From NCBI GenBank assembly GCA_027946365.1, contig JAPEUQ010000003.1:3844001-3908000 (forward strand): DNA of 64,000 bases, written 5' to 3'. Of the stretch, positions 35,222 to 46,095 are shown one piece after another; positions within the stretch are counted from its first letter, which is position 1; the number at the start of each line of letters is the position of its first letter. Below the pieces are notes generated by a model that worked only from the letters and a program-made list of their open reading frames with translations, made no database searches and had not been told where the DNA came from. The DNA comes from Kalmusia sp. IMI 367209. Its lineage: Eukaryota > Ascomycota > Dothideomycetes > Pleosporales > Didymosphaeriaceae. The translations under genes and the position numbers were made by a program.

Positions 35222-36526
35222 CTACGCTACACCATCGGACGCTCTTAGTCCCCTAAAGTCGTCGCCCATGTAAAATTGCGTCATCTCAATCCACACTTCC
35301 CCCCATTCCCTCCTAAACCACGCCCTCTCGTCACTCCAAAGCTTCTCATGCACCACCTTCAGTTTCCCTTCTTCATCCTCTTGCGGAAAGGCTGCGCCCC
35401 ACTCCCTGTCCAGCGTCGTCGCTGGAAACGCTCCATTGATACTAAACTGCCAGTTCAGAAACGCTTGCTCCGCCATTGTGACGTCGTACTTGTCGAAGTT
35501 TAGGTAATTCTGAAGTAGGCGCTGGTGCATGAGTGTGGACGGCGAAAACACCATGCTACCGACGTTGATGTTGATGTTGGTGGGGTCGCCCGGGTTTTGC
35601 GGGACGCCGGCGAAGACGTAGGGCTCGCATGTGGATGTGCCATCGAGGAAGTGGTCTTCGGGGGCGAGTTTGGACTCGATACAGGTCTTTTGGGGTGCGA
35701 GGTCGAACATAGCGTCGATATTGTTGACAGGAAATGCATCGGCGTCTAAGAAGAGGATTTTGAAGAAGTCGGTCTCTTTCCACATGTTAAGTTTCGCGAA
35801 GAGGTCTTTCCAGCGGTGTTGGATGCCTTCGACGTTCGGGTTCCATTCTAAGGGTGCGAGCTCGCGCACTATGGCGCCGGCGCCGGTGAGAAGTTGGCGC
35901 TGCTCGGCTGTAACGAAGTCGCCAACGAAGACGACGAAGGCGTACTTTTCTGTGCGCGATCTAGGAGACCACAAAACACGGTAGATAAGCGAATGAACAG
36001 CCATGTAGTATGGATCTTTCAGTGAAGGATTACGTGTCGCCATGAATGTGGCGTACACGTTGCTCGCGGGCCCATTTGGGTCGTAGTTGTGAGCTTTGTT
36101 GTTGCTGAAACTCTTCAGAGAATCAACAGGCAGTTCGAGATCAAGATCTTGCTGGAATGAGAATTCAGGTTGAAACGCTACTGGAGCTTGATCGGGTACT
36201 GGGGGTAGCTGTGCATCATCTGATGGCGGCAGACCAGAGAGGTCGCTGGCCGGTGTAGGAGGCGTCTCTTCTTGTGGTGTGTCTCCATTCGGAAGCACTG
36301 GAGGTGGTTGCACCTCTATTTCTGGAGGTTTTTGCGTAAACTCGGAGTTGCCCAAGCTCGCAGAGGATTGTTGTGAAGCGGCGTTGCCAAATTCATCGTC
36401 TACTGACTCTTGGAAAGGTACACCGAATTGGTAGGCATCTGGTAACTTATCCTGCTGTTGCGCAACGAAGTAGACAATGGTGACGAGTATGAGTGTCGCT
36501 GTCGCGACATTGCGCCATCGTCTCAT
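35222..36526 (-). CDS. GT8-family glycosyltransferase (glycogenin-like), type II membrane
   Basis: A single exon, 434 aa from ATG 36526. A short cytosolic end and one helix (VATATLILVTIVYFVA) anchor it, probably in the Golgi. A Pro/Gln/Glu-rich stem of about 130 residues is followed by a nucleotide-sugar transferase domain with NVYATFMAT, AFVVFVGDFV, the metal/UDP-sugar DxD box ILFLDADAF, and INVGSMVFSPS. This is the layout of fungal GT8 proteins related to glycogenin and GlcNAc transferases. The sugar donor cannot be read from sequence. It lies next to an acyltransferase and a GT32 enzyme, suggesting a shared glycan or glycolipid pathway. Confidence 0.88.
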   Translation of the reverse strand: MRRWRNVATATLILVTIVYFVAQQQDKLPDAYQFGVPFQESVDDEFGNAASQQSSASLGNSEFTQKPPEIEVQPPPVLPNGDTPQEETPPTPASDLSGLPPSDDAQLPPVPDQAPVAFQPEFSFQQDLDLELPVDSLKSFSNNKAHNYDPNGPASNVYATFMATRNPSLKDPYYMAVHSLIYRVLWSPRSRTEKYAFVVFVGDFVTAEQRQLLTGAGAIVRELAPLEWNPNVEGIQHRWKDLFAKLNMWKETDFFKILFLDADAFPVNNIDAMFDLAPQKTCIESKLAPEDHFLDGTSTCEPYVFAGVPQNPGDPTNININVGSMVFSPSTLMHQRLLQNYLNFDKYDVTMAEQAFLNWQFSINGAFPATTLDREWGAAFPQEDEEGKLKVVHEKLWSDERAWFRREWGEVWIEMTQFYMGDDFRGLRASDGVA

Positions 36527-37248
36527 GTTGATGAGGCACTGAAAAGAATGACAGAGCTGGCAATGACTTCGGTGTTCGTGACGTACGGAGCACGGGGCTC
36601 AAGCGTGAAGTCAATCCCTGCAGAAACTATCTCTCAACCTTCTATGAGTGACAGGGTGTATGGTGCTGCATACCAGATGGGAATTGATATCAACAGTTTT
36701 CGAGGAACAGACGGGACAACTTCTCGATAGCATGCACATGAAAAGATGTGCAGGTACAGCCCGAAGTGCGATAAGCACACGGTGGACAGTCATGCGTGGT
36801 GACGATCGTACGATAGTATACGACAGCCCCGAGTGGACCAGCCTCGTATTTGCTGAGATTATGGGTATCAAGCGGACCTGAATATCGAAATCTTGCATCC
36901 GTCTGTCGACATGGGAGGTCTTTTTTGGCGGCCAATTGATGAGTGCTGATCCGGCGGCGTAGTGCCAGGGCCCGTGAACCTACCCCGCCAACGGGTCACC
37001 CCCATGGGGCCGTTAGCGCCGGACGCAGCTCCGTTTCCAGATGGTCAATAATCCTCCCCCATGTTGGTGGCAGGGTTGAGAGTTCTCTTCGAGGCTGCAC
37101 ACATGGGGCGTCCAGCTCGTTTTCTCTTCTCCGAGGTACATGTGAAGTGGCGGGACACGAACGGCATGACGATACCTGCGAAATCGGAAATCAAACTTGC
37201 GAAGATCGTAATTGATGTCATTCTACGGCGCCATTCGCGCGACTGGGA
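36527..37248. other. intergenic
   Basis: This holds the GT8 promoter and the acyltransferase 3' side, both genes being on the minus strand. No other feature was recognised. Confidence 0.45.
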
Positions 37249-38731
37249 CTAAGCTATTGGTTTCGGCGAAGAGGGAGGTCCCAGTGATTTGCTGTAGAGC
37301 CAATTGGCAAACTTGACGCTGGGCTCGTCGAACAGCTTGGTCACCACCTCGGCTGCCCACAGCGTCGCAGGTAGAATGATCAACTGTGGAGCCCAGAAGG
37401 CGAGTTCCAGTCCCATCGGCCCTTTCTTGGACAGAGGGAATTTGTCGACCCACTCGGGAATATGCTCTTTGTGTTCGGCTCTCGGAAAACCGACTGCTGC
37501 GTAGAGGCGGTCGCCCAGCAGCCATATGAGTGGGCCATGGACCAGGTACAGCGCGAATGAGACGCGGCCGAGGTACTGACAGAAGCGCGTCTCGAAGAAC
37601 TGCCTCAGCCACGGAAGACGAGGTATAGATGCGACGGTGAAGATAGCGGCCCAGAACAGATAGAACCATTTGGCATCGTAGACTGCCTGAGGCTTCAGGT
37701 GAGAAAGCCAGATCCAACCGGGTGATCTTTTCAAGATGCCCATGTAATCGTCTCCATCGCAAGAAGGCACTCCTCCGAGGTACATTGCAAGAACGAAAAG
37801 ATGGAAGAAGATCAACTCTTTGAAGTTCTCAAGCGTCGAGAAGATGCGTGGCAATTTTTCGTTGAGGGCAAGTATTTCCAGTTCGCAGAGCAGCATTCCA
37901 GCCATGAACAAGGCGCCATACCAGCCGTCGACAATGTAAAGGAAGTAGTATATGAGGCCGACCTCAATCCATAGCCTAGCGTTCCTAGTGCATTTGGAAA
38001 GGGCGGACAGTGCCGTATAGATGATGATAGATCCTTTGAACTCAATCGGAATTGACCATGAGTGTGGATGGAACAGCAGGGGAAATTCGTACATGTTTCC
38101 GGTAAGGAATACGAAGCTGTAATTTTTGAAGGTTGTGTAGTAGGACCAGAGATCTTCACGGAATGTCTCCTTTTTGTCTCCGTACGCGACGTAGATTCCG
38201 GGGTAATGTCGTATAATCAGACACACAAGACTGACCGCGATGACCGGTATGTAGAGTCGAAGCCAGCGTCGGAAAAGGGCGGATCCAACACTTTCCATTG
38301 CGCTTTGATGTTGGCCTTTGTGGATCAAGCCTAATGATTTTACCGAGAGCACATAACCCGAGATGACAAAAAAGATAGCCACGGCAAAGTGGCCGCCAGA
38401 AAAGAAGTGTCGTACGAAGGGCAAAGCAGCAAAATAATGTCGGCCTTCGTAGCCAAACACATTTTCGTAGATGATGTTCCCGTGGAGTCCGTGCGACCAC
38501 AGTTGATTGTGGTGGATATACACAATGAAAGCCGCGAACCCTCTCAGGCCATCGAGCCAGGCGGTCGGTCTTAAGCGCTTCTTTGGGCTTCCCAGGGCGA
38601 ACGTTCAGGAATTCAGGCCGCACGATATCGAGGCTCCATCTTGTTGATCGCACCGATTTCCACGTCGAGGAATTCAGAGGCACTTCTTGCATGCGATCCT
38701 GGTCTAAGAGACCTTCGTATTTGGCTGGCAT
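37249..38731 (-). pseudogene. acyltransferase-3 family membrane protein, one frameshift
   Basis: From ATG 38731 the frame reads MPAKYEGLLD and ends a first segment WSLDIVRPEFLNVRPGKPK. The continuing family sequence (KRLRPTAWLDGLRGFAAFIV, then HFFSGGHFAVAIFFVISGYV) is one base out of register. Dropping one C from the CCC run near 38589 joins them and gives 493 aa, a normal size. There are no splice sites at the join. About ten membrane helices and the LDGLRGFAA / FFVISGY boxes define the acyl_transf_3 family, which transfers acyl groups to membrane-proximal sugars. The last part is IWLLGDRLYAAVGFPRAEH and a Pro-rich tail. It is probably functional apart from a sequence error, and sits between GT8 and GT32 genes. 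Confidence 0.87.
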
Positions 38732-39551
38732 CGCGCGCAATTGCGGAAAAAAGAGAATGAGAAAACACAGTGGATGTGGGTAACAGTGCACAGTGAGAGT
38801 CGACGCTTTGAAAGAGCAAACGTTGGTAAGATTGAGAATGACTTGAACATGTTCCCACAGCTTTGATGATTCGACGCACGTGCTTCTTTGCGTGACACCG
38901 GAGCATGAACTTCATACCGAGGAGCCCCAAAAGCGGGTTGTTGTCAGTGGTTGATGTTGATTGGCTAACGCTAGTGTAACTGCAGGGGTGAGGCGCATAT
39001 GCGGGGATAAAGTTAATTTAGTTTGCCAACAAGCAGTCAAGATCAGCGAACAACTCGCCTCGGATTTCACATGCAGCACACGGACTCACAGTTCATCCAT
39101 GCATGTGAGTGGTTTGTCAAGCCGGTCCCTGGCAGAAGCCGCGACTGCACGTTGATGCGACCCGTAAACGGTGGAGTGGCGGCATGCAGTCGCGGAGGCT
39201 ACCCGTGTAAGCTTTAGCTTGGCGAATACGCTATCCACCTTCGCCATTTCTGCCGATGAGGCCTGCAGGCTTTGAGTATGCACATGCAGTGCTTAATGTT
39301 CTCCCCGGTCACACGAGACATCGACCTGCCTTTCACGTACATGCCGAATGTATATCGCTCCTTTGTTGGCTTTTCAAGCCGACGTCATGTCGGCGACTGG
39401 CCGAGGCTGTCGGTCTCTAGCTGTGGATCATGCTGACTAGGGGCTGTGGAGATGAAGCTTGGGTACCAGGGAGCTCGCTTTTGACTTCCCCATAGCTCCC
39501 CTGTGCGGTTGGCAAAAAGGCTCGCAGCTGCAATTTCCCATTGATATCAGC
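38732..39551. promoter_or_regulatory. divergent promoter, acyltransferase / GT32
   Basis: Upstream region shared by the minus-strand acyltransferase and the plus-strand GT32 gene. No motif can be named. An open frame from 39459 extends the GT32 ORF upstream, but only from a TTG. Confidence 0.45.
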
Positions 39552-40835
39552 ATGCGCACGCGGTCATTTAGACCTCCACCGCTGAAGCTCCATCTTAACA
39601 CCAAGATGCCCGTACACTCGCCAATTGCCTCCCACTTCAGGAGTAGACTGACTACTCAAGTTCGAAGAGTGCTGCCAGCATATCTTGCTCTTTTGTTCCT
39701 TATCCTCTTCTTCGCCAACACCCACTTCTTCACTGCACCCATTCGAGCTGCACACAAGTACAGGCGGGAACTGAAGTACCAACAGCCTTTGCAAACATCG
39801 ACCACTACCATTCCGAAGAAGATTTGGCAGACGTGGAAACAAGGTCCACTCACATTTGAACAAAGAGACTCGGATACAGCAAAGACATGGCCGGCGAAGA
39901 ATCCCAATTACCGGTATGAGGTGCTGACAGATGACAATGCCCTTGAATATGTCGAGGAGCACTACGGCGTGCACGGTTTCAACCGACCAGACATAATCAA
40001 TCTCTATCGGGAGCTTAACATTACCATCATACGAGCCGACCTCCTCCGATACCTAATCATGTACGCTGAAGGAGGAGTATATGCGGACATCGATGTGGAA
40101 TGCTTACGACCAGTGAATCGGTTCATCCCCGAACGTTATAACGAGCTGGAAGTCGACATGATCATTGGTGTTGAGATTGACGAGCCAGCATTCGCAGCCC
40201 ACCCAGTACTGGGATCTAAGTGCAAGTCCTTCTGCCAATGGACATTCGCAGCCAAGCCTCGCCTACCTGTCATGATGAGGTTGATTGAAAACATCCAGGA
40301 GTGGATCCATGGCTTGGCTAAGAAGAAGGGCGTTCCCGTTGGACAGCTCGAGCTTGATTTCAACGAGGTTATCAGCGGAACGGGCCCGTCGGCTTTCACT
40401 GACGCCGTGCTCGCGCAAATGTCAGCGCAGAATGGTGGGAAAGAAGTCACGTGGGATCCTTTCCACAATCTTGCGGAATCGAGACTTGTCAATGGCATAC
40501 TAGTGCTCAACGTCGAAGCTTTCGCTGCAGGCCAAGGACATTCCGACTCCGGCAATCATGATTCAAGAGGCGCATTGGTCAAGCACCATTATCACGCGTC
40601 GGGTTGGCCGTCGCTTCATCCGCGTCGCAATCATCCCATGTACGGCGAGGTTGAGAAGTGTAATTGGAAACCTGATTGTGTTGCGGAATGGGTGAGTTTC
40701 TTCCTACACAGTGCCGTCAATCATGAATTGCATGCTGATCGTAGACAGGATAAGAACGTGGCGGAGTGGGACACTCTGCCCAAGGAGGAGCAAGAGAAAC
40801 GTCTTGCGAGCAAACCAGCAATAACGCGACCGTGA
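39552..40835 (+). CDS. GT32 (OCH1/DXD-type) glycosyltransferase, type II membrane
   Basis: The start is most likely ATG 39552 (MRTRSFRPP) or 39606 (MPVHSPIASHF); both precede one anchor helix (AYLALLFLILFFANTHFF). The lumenal domain has IPKKIWQTWK, WPAKNPNYRYEVLTDD, IRADLLRYLIMYAEGGVYAD followed by IDVEC (the DxD metal site of OCH1-type GT32 enzymes), and SGTGPSAFTDAV. Near the end a 57-bp in-frame stretch, 40692-40748 (donor gtgagt, acceptor gacag), looks like a stopless intron; splicing joins CVAEW to DKNVAEW. Length is 427 aa with the stretch read through, 408 aa spliced. It probably acts in the Golgi on an N- or O-glycan or glycolipid. It is head-to-head with the acyltransferase. Confidence 0.87.
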   Translation: MRTRSFRPPPLKLHLNTKMPVHSPIASHFRSRLTTQVRRVLPAYLALLFLILFFANTHFFTAPIRAAHKYRRELKYQQPLQTSTTTIPKKIWQTWKQGPLTFEQRDSDTAKTWPAKNPNYRYEVLTDDNALEYVEEHYGVHGFNRPDIINLYRELNITIIRADLLRYLIMYAEGGVYADIDVECLRPVNRFIPERYNELEVDMIIGVEIDEPAFAAHPVLGSKCKSFCQWTFAAKPRLPVMMRLIENIQEWIHGLAKKKGVPVGQLELDFNEVISGTGPSAFTDAVLAQMSAQNGGKEVTWDPFHNLAESRLVNGILVLNVEAFAAGQGHSDSGNHDSRGALVKHHYHASGWPSLHPRRNHPMYGEVEKCNWKPDCVAEWVSFFLHSAVNHELHADRRQDKNVAEWDTLPKEEQEKRLASKPAITRP

Positions 40836-43748
40836 TGAATGATCATCTTTCTTATATCGGACCACAAGATTCCAACAGAAACACATTCCTTGGCTAAAGA
40901 CGTCTTGCTTAGAATCGGTTGGAGCCTTCATTCGAAGCAATCGAGTTATGACAGTCGAACGTGTGGTAGAGCAGCTCTTTAGAATGGCGCCATCGAAGGG
41001 ATTGGCGTCGCCGCATAGTTGTGTAATAGATCTGGTTGCCCCGTGGAGGCACTAGAAAGGGCACCGGCTGTGTCCGGAGGGTGGTGGCTTGGAGTTCGGG
41101 CGTTCTAGGCGCAGCCTACGGGGTCATAATACCCACACATAGACTCCGAAGGAATACAAATGCTTTTTTGATAGCCTCTGAGATGCAATGTGGCATCCTG
41201 AAACAGGAGAGTGGGGGCGTGGTCATTCCGTACCGTTCCGAAGGAAAGAGAACGCGATGCTTACCTACGCTTCGCTCTTCATTTGATTGGCTGCGTATTT
41301 CCCTCACCTCGTTTGACCGCTCCATCCTCTCACGCCTTCAATCTCCTAGCTGATCGGGCCATAGTCATATAACCTGAAAGCGGAACCTAAAGCTTTTGCA
41401 GGCAGCAAATAAGCAAGCATGAAATCATTGTTATAAGAGGCTTGAAAGGAGTCTACAATACCTATAGAGATGTTCCATCTGGTTCTGTTTATGTATTTGC
41501 CATGGATAAGACGTTCCACCATATAGCCTCCGTTATCCAAGAGTGAAGCTATCCGCATGCATTATGTATAACCATTGGATATTTGGCCTTTCTGATCTAT
41601 GGATATTGTCAGGTCTCGATTTCATTGATACATACCGAGACCACAAAGCCCTGGGAAACAACCATAGTTGTGCTATTCTCAACAAGTATGGTCAACTCGC
41701 CCGTGTTATGATCGAACCAAGTTAAAAGATAAGCAAACGAGTTATAAGTATGTCAGATTTCCTCATATAGTAGTCGCTGATCTATAAAATGGCATCTGCG
41801 GCTTCTAAGACTTACTTGACCCCGTGTCGCGTTTTTCGCCTTGATGAAGGCCGCCATATCGTAGAGTCTGCTCACCAAACCTAATTCAATCATCAGTCTC
41901 TAGAAAATTCATAGGTTGTGTTTTCAGGATCGGAATATCGAACCTGGTAGCTTACGTGAGCTTGCTCGTAGGCAATATCAGTCGATCAACCGACTCACAC
42001 CGGCATTCTCTTCAAAAGAATGACGTTTAAGACCCGGTCGATTTCAGTCGCCGAAGTGAGCGGGCGATCGATCGTAGTTGTAACAGCCATGATATGCTTC
42101 GTCGTCTTCTTCTACATGTCCAGCCTTCCGTCTCCAAGCGAATGATGCATGATAGACTTATTGTGGACCGCGCTCACAGTCTGGTATTCCACGAGATGGC
42201 AGATAGACACAAGTTATTGGAGTGTCTTGCCACACCACAGTGGACCGAAAGTTTGTCTAGCCCGAACATAGTGACACAGTCTGCACCACCTTTGACCCCT
42301 GCGGAGTGGCGTGCTGGATATGATACAATGAGATCGTTGATTTCTTTCCACTCGATATCGTCAACGATCACCAGGTCAATGAAAGTGAGCTTGTGATCTA
42401 TCGGTCAAATCAGCTAGCGGACAATTCTGGGGGATTGATGAGTATTGTACCTTCTAGAATGGATCGAATCCCTAGCTCATGAAGTATTCTGAACAGATAT
42501 CCATGAGATTATTTTGAGATACAGTAATACATGGGGATTGTTTATTACAGTTCGAATTGAAGGGACCAAGATATCTTCAAAATATGTTGTTTTCTGCCTC
42601 TGTCATTATATAGAATTCTTATATATATGATTTAGATGGACTTGTGCAAGATAATGATGTACGCTAGTGTTCTTCTTATTACGATAACCGATTCTATGCC
42701 TTACTTCTTCAACGCTTCTGTACGCAATTTTTGGACGCCACAAACAGTGACTTTTTCTCTTTAGAGCTAAGGCTGAAAGGTTGAATTGATTCTCCTTCTA
42801 TCGCTCTTGAAATGAGTAAGTATTGTAATGCTGCGTTACTGTACGGCTTTAAAAGAGAAAGCGTCCGAGCTGCACAGCCAGCAGATCAGCTCAGAGCGTG
42901 ATGATGAGGGGTTGACCTCGATTGCTCGGGCGAGCTAATCTGCGGCTCTACGGAAAGGACCTCATGTAACTGGGGCGTAGAGTAATGCTTTCATAGAGTA
43001 ACACCTCCCCGCTGTGTTCATAGATGGGAATATCCGATGCTGGTATATACATGTGGTATTTATTCGCCTTCCGAATTTCGCAATCGCGTGTCGACTTGAC
43101 ACTGGCATTACAGTCTCAGTGATCGCCACTAGGAATTGCTAATAATTTAATAGCCTGTGCTAAATTCTAAATGAGAATTAATCGACATGAAAAGGGAGAT
43201 ACATGCGTTTAAACTATTGAAAATACTTGTTTACTTAATCACATCACTGCCATTTGATTGGCTGTGATGGAATGCAAATCAATCCTCCAGTGGCCGCTCC
43301 CTTCCCTATCAACACTCGATCTCTCCCGCACAGCAGCGCATTACACATTTGCGACCCTTGCAACCCAAATTTACTTATGGCTTACGTGTTTTAATTTTCG
43401 ATATCGCACGAAAGAGCTAGACTGTGCTCCTGGGTGAGGGAGACATCTCGGAAACATTCCAATCCCTCCTCGCTCACTCGGAGTAGCACAATGGCAGTGC
43501 ATCGTAAATTGGTAGTTATCTAGCTCGTTTCAAAGGCATATTCTTAATATATGGAGGCCAAATCGGAACTAGCTGCATTTCATGAAGGCGTGGCGTCTTT
43601 GTGCTAACAACTATCACACATTGTTTACCTCCCGTACGCACGCCCTAGTGCTGCTATCCTCTCGGAGTCTTTCTTGGAGGCCCCACAATCTCACTGCTTC
43701 AAACAACCATCTGGAAGCATATAAATATATCTTTAGTCTTCACGAGTA
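40836..43748. other. gene-poor DNA, no recognised gene
   Basis: Nearly 3 kb with small open frames only. A readable stretch on the plus strand, 42080-42400 (LVFHEMADRHKLLECLATP...), looks protein-like and may be a gene relic, but I cannot name a family. AT-rich patches lie near 42540-42660 and 43140-43250. The last part is the promoter of the flavoprotein gene. Confidence 0.45.
43720..43727 (+). promoter_or_regulatory. TATA box (TATAAATA)
   Basis: It is only 22-29 bases before the first ATG of the flavoprotein ORF (43749). Transcription would then start near or after that ATG, which argues for a downstream start codon. Confidence 0.5.
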
Positions 43749-44906
43749 ATGTTAAACGACATACCGTTTTTCATCGATATGGTCTCTGCCTCCCCTGAAG
43801 TCTTTTCACTAGCATCTCATACTTCGCAATCAAGAGTGCTCAGCTTTACGACGAGAATGTTGCCTCAACCTCAAATGGTTGATGGCCTCATCAGTGGCGG
43901 CGGTCCTGCCGGGCTCGCCGCCTGCCTAGTGTACGCCCGCACCCGCACTACCGCCATAGTCTTCGACTCGTCCAATTACCGTAATGAGGGCATCACCCAC
44001 ATGCATACCGTTCCCTCGAGGGATCATATCGACCCCTATGAGTTCCGAAATCTGGCCCGCGAACAAGTGCAATCCCGCTATCCCACCGTGTGGTTCGAAA
44101 AGGTCACCATTACTCGAGCAGTCAAGAAGCTTGTCGGCAAGGACAAGTATGACGGGTTCGAGGTTACAGATAGCGACGGGAAAACATATCAAGGCAAAAA
44201 ATTGATTCTTGCGACGGGAAGCAAGGATATATTTCCCGACATTCCAGGATTTGCAGAGAATTGGCCACAACATATTTACCAATGTCTCGCATGCGATGGG
44301 TTTGAGCAGCGTGGTACTGCGATCGGTCTACTAGATTGCAGCCCAAAAACAGCGCACTTCGTCAACATGGCGCTTAAATTCGACTCACGAATTACGGTAC
44401 TAGCAAATGGCCCAGTGCCGGATGATCCGGCTGTCAAACAGCAGATGCGCATTTGTGAAGCTTGGGGGGCGAAGATTGATCTGAGGAAGATTAAGCGGCT
44501 AATAAATAACGGGCCTACGTACAAGGATGGGGTTACAGTCGAGTTTGAAGAAGGCGAGTCGCTCACCTTGGGCTTCATCGCGCACAAGTCGGCGACGGTG
44601 AACAGGTCGCAGGACCTGATCGATCAGCTTGGGGTGGAGTGTGTGGAACCAGCCATGGGTGGCCATATCAGGATAATCAATCCTATGTTCAACTCGACGA
44701 GCGTAAAGGGTGTGTTCACTGGTGGAGATACTATGGTTCCGATGAAGCAGGTCACTATTGCGATGGCGGATGGCTTGAAGGCTGCGGCAGGAGCTGGAAT
44801 GGAAACAGCGGCGGAAAGAGAACTGGCGACATTGAAGGCGCTAGAAGAGGTAGATCTTGGCGGAGAGAGGAATGGATGCGTTATAGAAGGTCCCAAAGTA
44901 GATTGA
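43749..44906 (+). CDS. thioredoxin-reductase-like FAD oxidoreductase
   Basis: Single exon, up to 385 aa. FAD Rossmann box DGLISGGGPAGLAA, then ILATGSKDIFPDIPGF, the redox pair in CLACDGFE (Cys-x-x-Cys), and the C-terminal FAD box VKGVFTGGD followed by a helix with MADGLKAAAGAGMETA. This matches the small fungal TrxR/GliT-like group, which forms or reduces disulfides, often on sulfur-containing metabolites. A typical NADPH GxGxxA motif is not obvious: GLLDCSPKTAHF sits there, so NADPH use is uncertain. Translation may start at Met11 (43779), Met36 (43857) or Met43 (43875) instead of 43749, because the TATA box is very near. There are no co-oriented neighbours, so no cluster role is evident. 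Confidence 0.85.
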   Translation: MLNDIPFFIDMVSASPEVFSLASHTSQSRVLSFTTRMLPQPQMVDGLISGGGPAGLAACLVYARTRTTAIVFDSSNYRNEGITHMHTVPSRDHIDPYEFRNLAREQVQSRYPTVWFEKVTITRAVKKLVGKDKYDGFEVTDSDGKTYQGKKLILATGSKDIFPDIPGFAENWPQHIYQCLACDGFEQRGTAIGLLDCSPKTAHFVNMALKFDSRITVLANGPVPDDPAVKQQMRICEAWGAKIDLRKIKRLINNGPTYKDGVTVEFEEGESLTLGFIAHKSATVNRSQDLIDQLGVECVEPAMGGHIRIINPMFNSTSVKGVFTGGDTMVPMKQVTIAMADGLKAAAGAGMETAAERELATLKALEEVDLGGERNGCVIEGPKVD

Positions 44907-45273
44907 ATATTGAGTAGTGGAGACTGAAGTGGGCAGACTAGGTTAGCTGAATGAAAATTTCCCCTCCTCTAGCGCCCGCCCGCCACCCCCTTCCTTCTTC
45001 GGCTGGAAATTTGGAGCTTCTATTGATGCAGAGTAGCGCATTTTAGGAGGTAGCGGTGGTTGTTACAAAAAAATTGTGGATGACCAAAGTCACGTTTGAC
45101 TATATCCCAGGACAGACTAAGATCGAGGGCAATAAACAGCGCACAGACTAGCGATACTAGCGAAGAGGCTGAAGAGTGAAGTGGATCCTACAATGCCTCG
45201 AGCGACACACTTTAAAAAGGTTAGAAATGAAGAGTGGAACGCTTTTAGCAAGCAGGAAGTTGTCTGAGTTCAC
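44907..45273. other. intergenic
   Basis: The 3' region of the flavoprotein gene. No feature was recognised. Confidence 0.4.
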
Positions 45274-46095
45274 TTGTTTCATTATGCACTTCGTTTGGCC
45301 AGATCAGCAGGGAGATTCCAACAATGCAATGAGATAGACGCAATTCTTAGGATTACAGATAATCATCAGCAAAAACAGAATGGCTTGTCAAGCAAGATGG
45401 ATGACACGAAAGACGAGCTTGGTGATAAGAGCTCCGCTGCAACATCTTCTCTACAACAGGGCATAGAAGAGGTCACCCGCGAAACTAATGATGTCAAGAA
45501 CATTTTTGTATCACTAACGGTAAGATTCGCATTATGTCAAGCATTGCTCGTGAGCTTGAAGACTGTATGCTCTGAGATGTTAGTTATTCTACAAAAGCTT
45601 CCAGCGGATCTGCTGTCTGCGTTACGTGATATTCAACAAACTAGAAAATTCATGCGCTATTTTTGAAGACAGCAAACAGAATACCAGCATCACCTACTAA
45701 GCTTCTTGGTTTAAACATCTGATTTGAAGATGCAGTAGGCAAGATTTGGGAGCTAGCGTTCGTTTTTTGAAACATTGCGAGGTATGAATTTCTGTGCTAA
45801 AGATAACACAATCTTAGCATATCTTACTATAACAATTTACTATGTAGATCTTCGAGACTATACTTTGCTGTAAGATTAAAGGCAAGCCCGGGGAGAGGAG
45901 AATCCTAAGTGACCACTTCATCATTCTGAACACGAAGATACCTGGTGAGGTGATCTTCAAAGACGATTAAGACCAAGTCATTAGCCCTAGTTCTCACCTT
46001 CACATATTCATCGTACTTGGCCGTTTTTACAGCAATGACTCCAACTTTCCTAGGCCTAGATATAGGCCTAGATATAAAGGAGCTGCAATTCGTAC
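45274..46095 (+). pseudogene. decayed fungal coiled-coil / ubiquitin-like-domain protein
   Basis: The first part reads as a helical segment ending ILQKLPADLLSALRDIQQTR with a stop at about 45664. A later frame continues IFETILCCKIKGKPGERRI, HFIILNTKIPGEVIFKDD, a stop where Trp is expected, and SPSSHLHIFIVLGRF. This resembles a common fungal protein type with an N-terminal helical domain and a C-terminal ubiquitin-like-fold domain of unknown role; the family call is from memory of the pattern. A 12-base unit (aggcctagatat) is duplicated at about 46052-46075. Function is lost or doubtful. Confidence 0.5.

Noticed and set aside
42080..42400. A gene relic on the plus strand
   Set aside because: Protein-like but without any motif I can assign; left as unassigned DNA.
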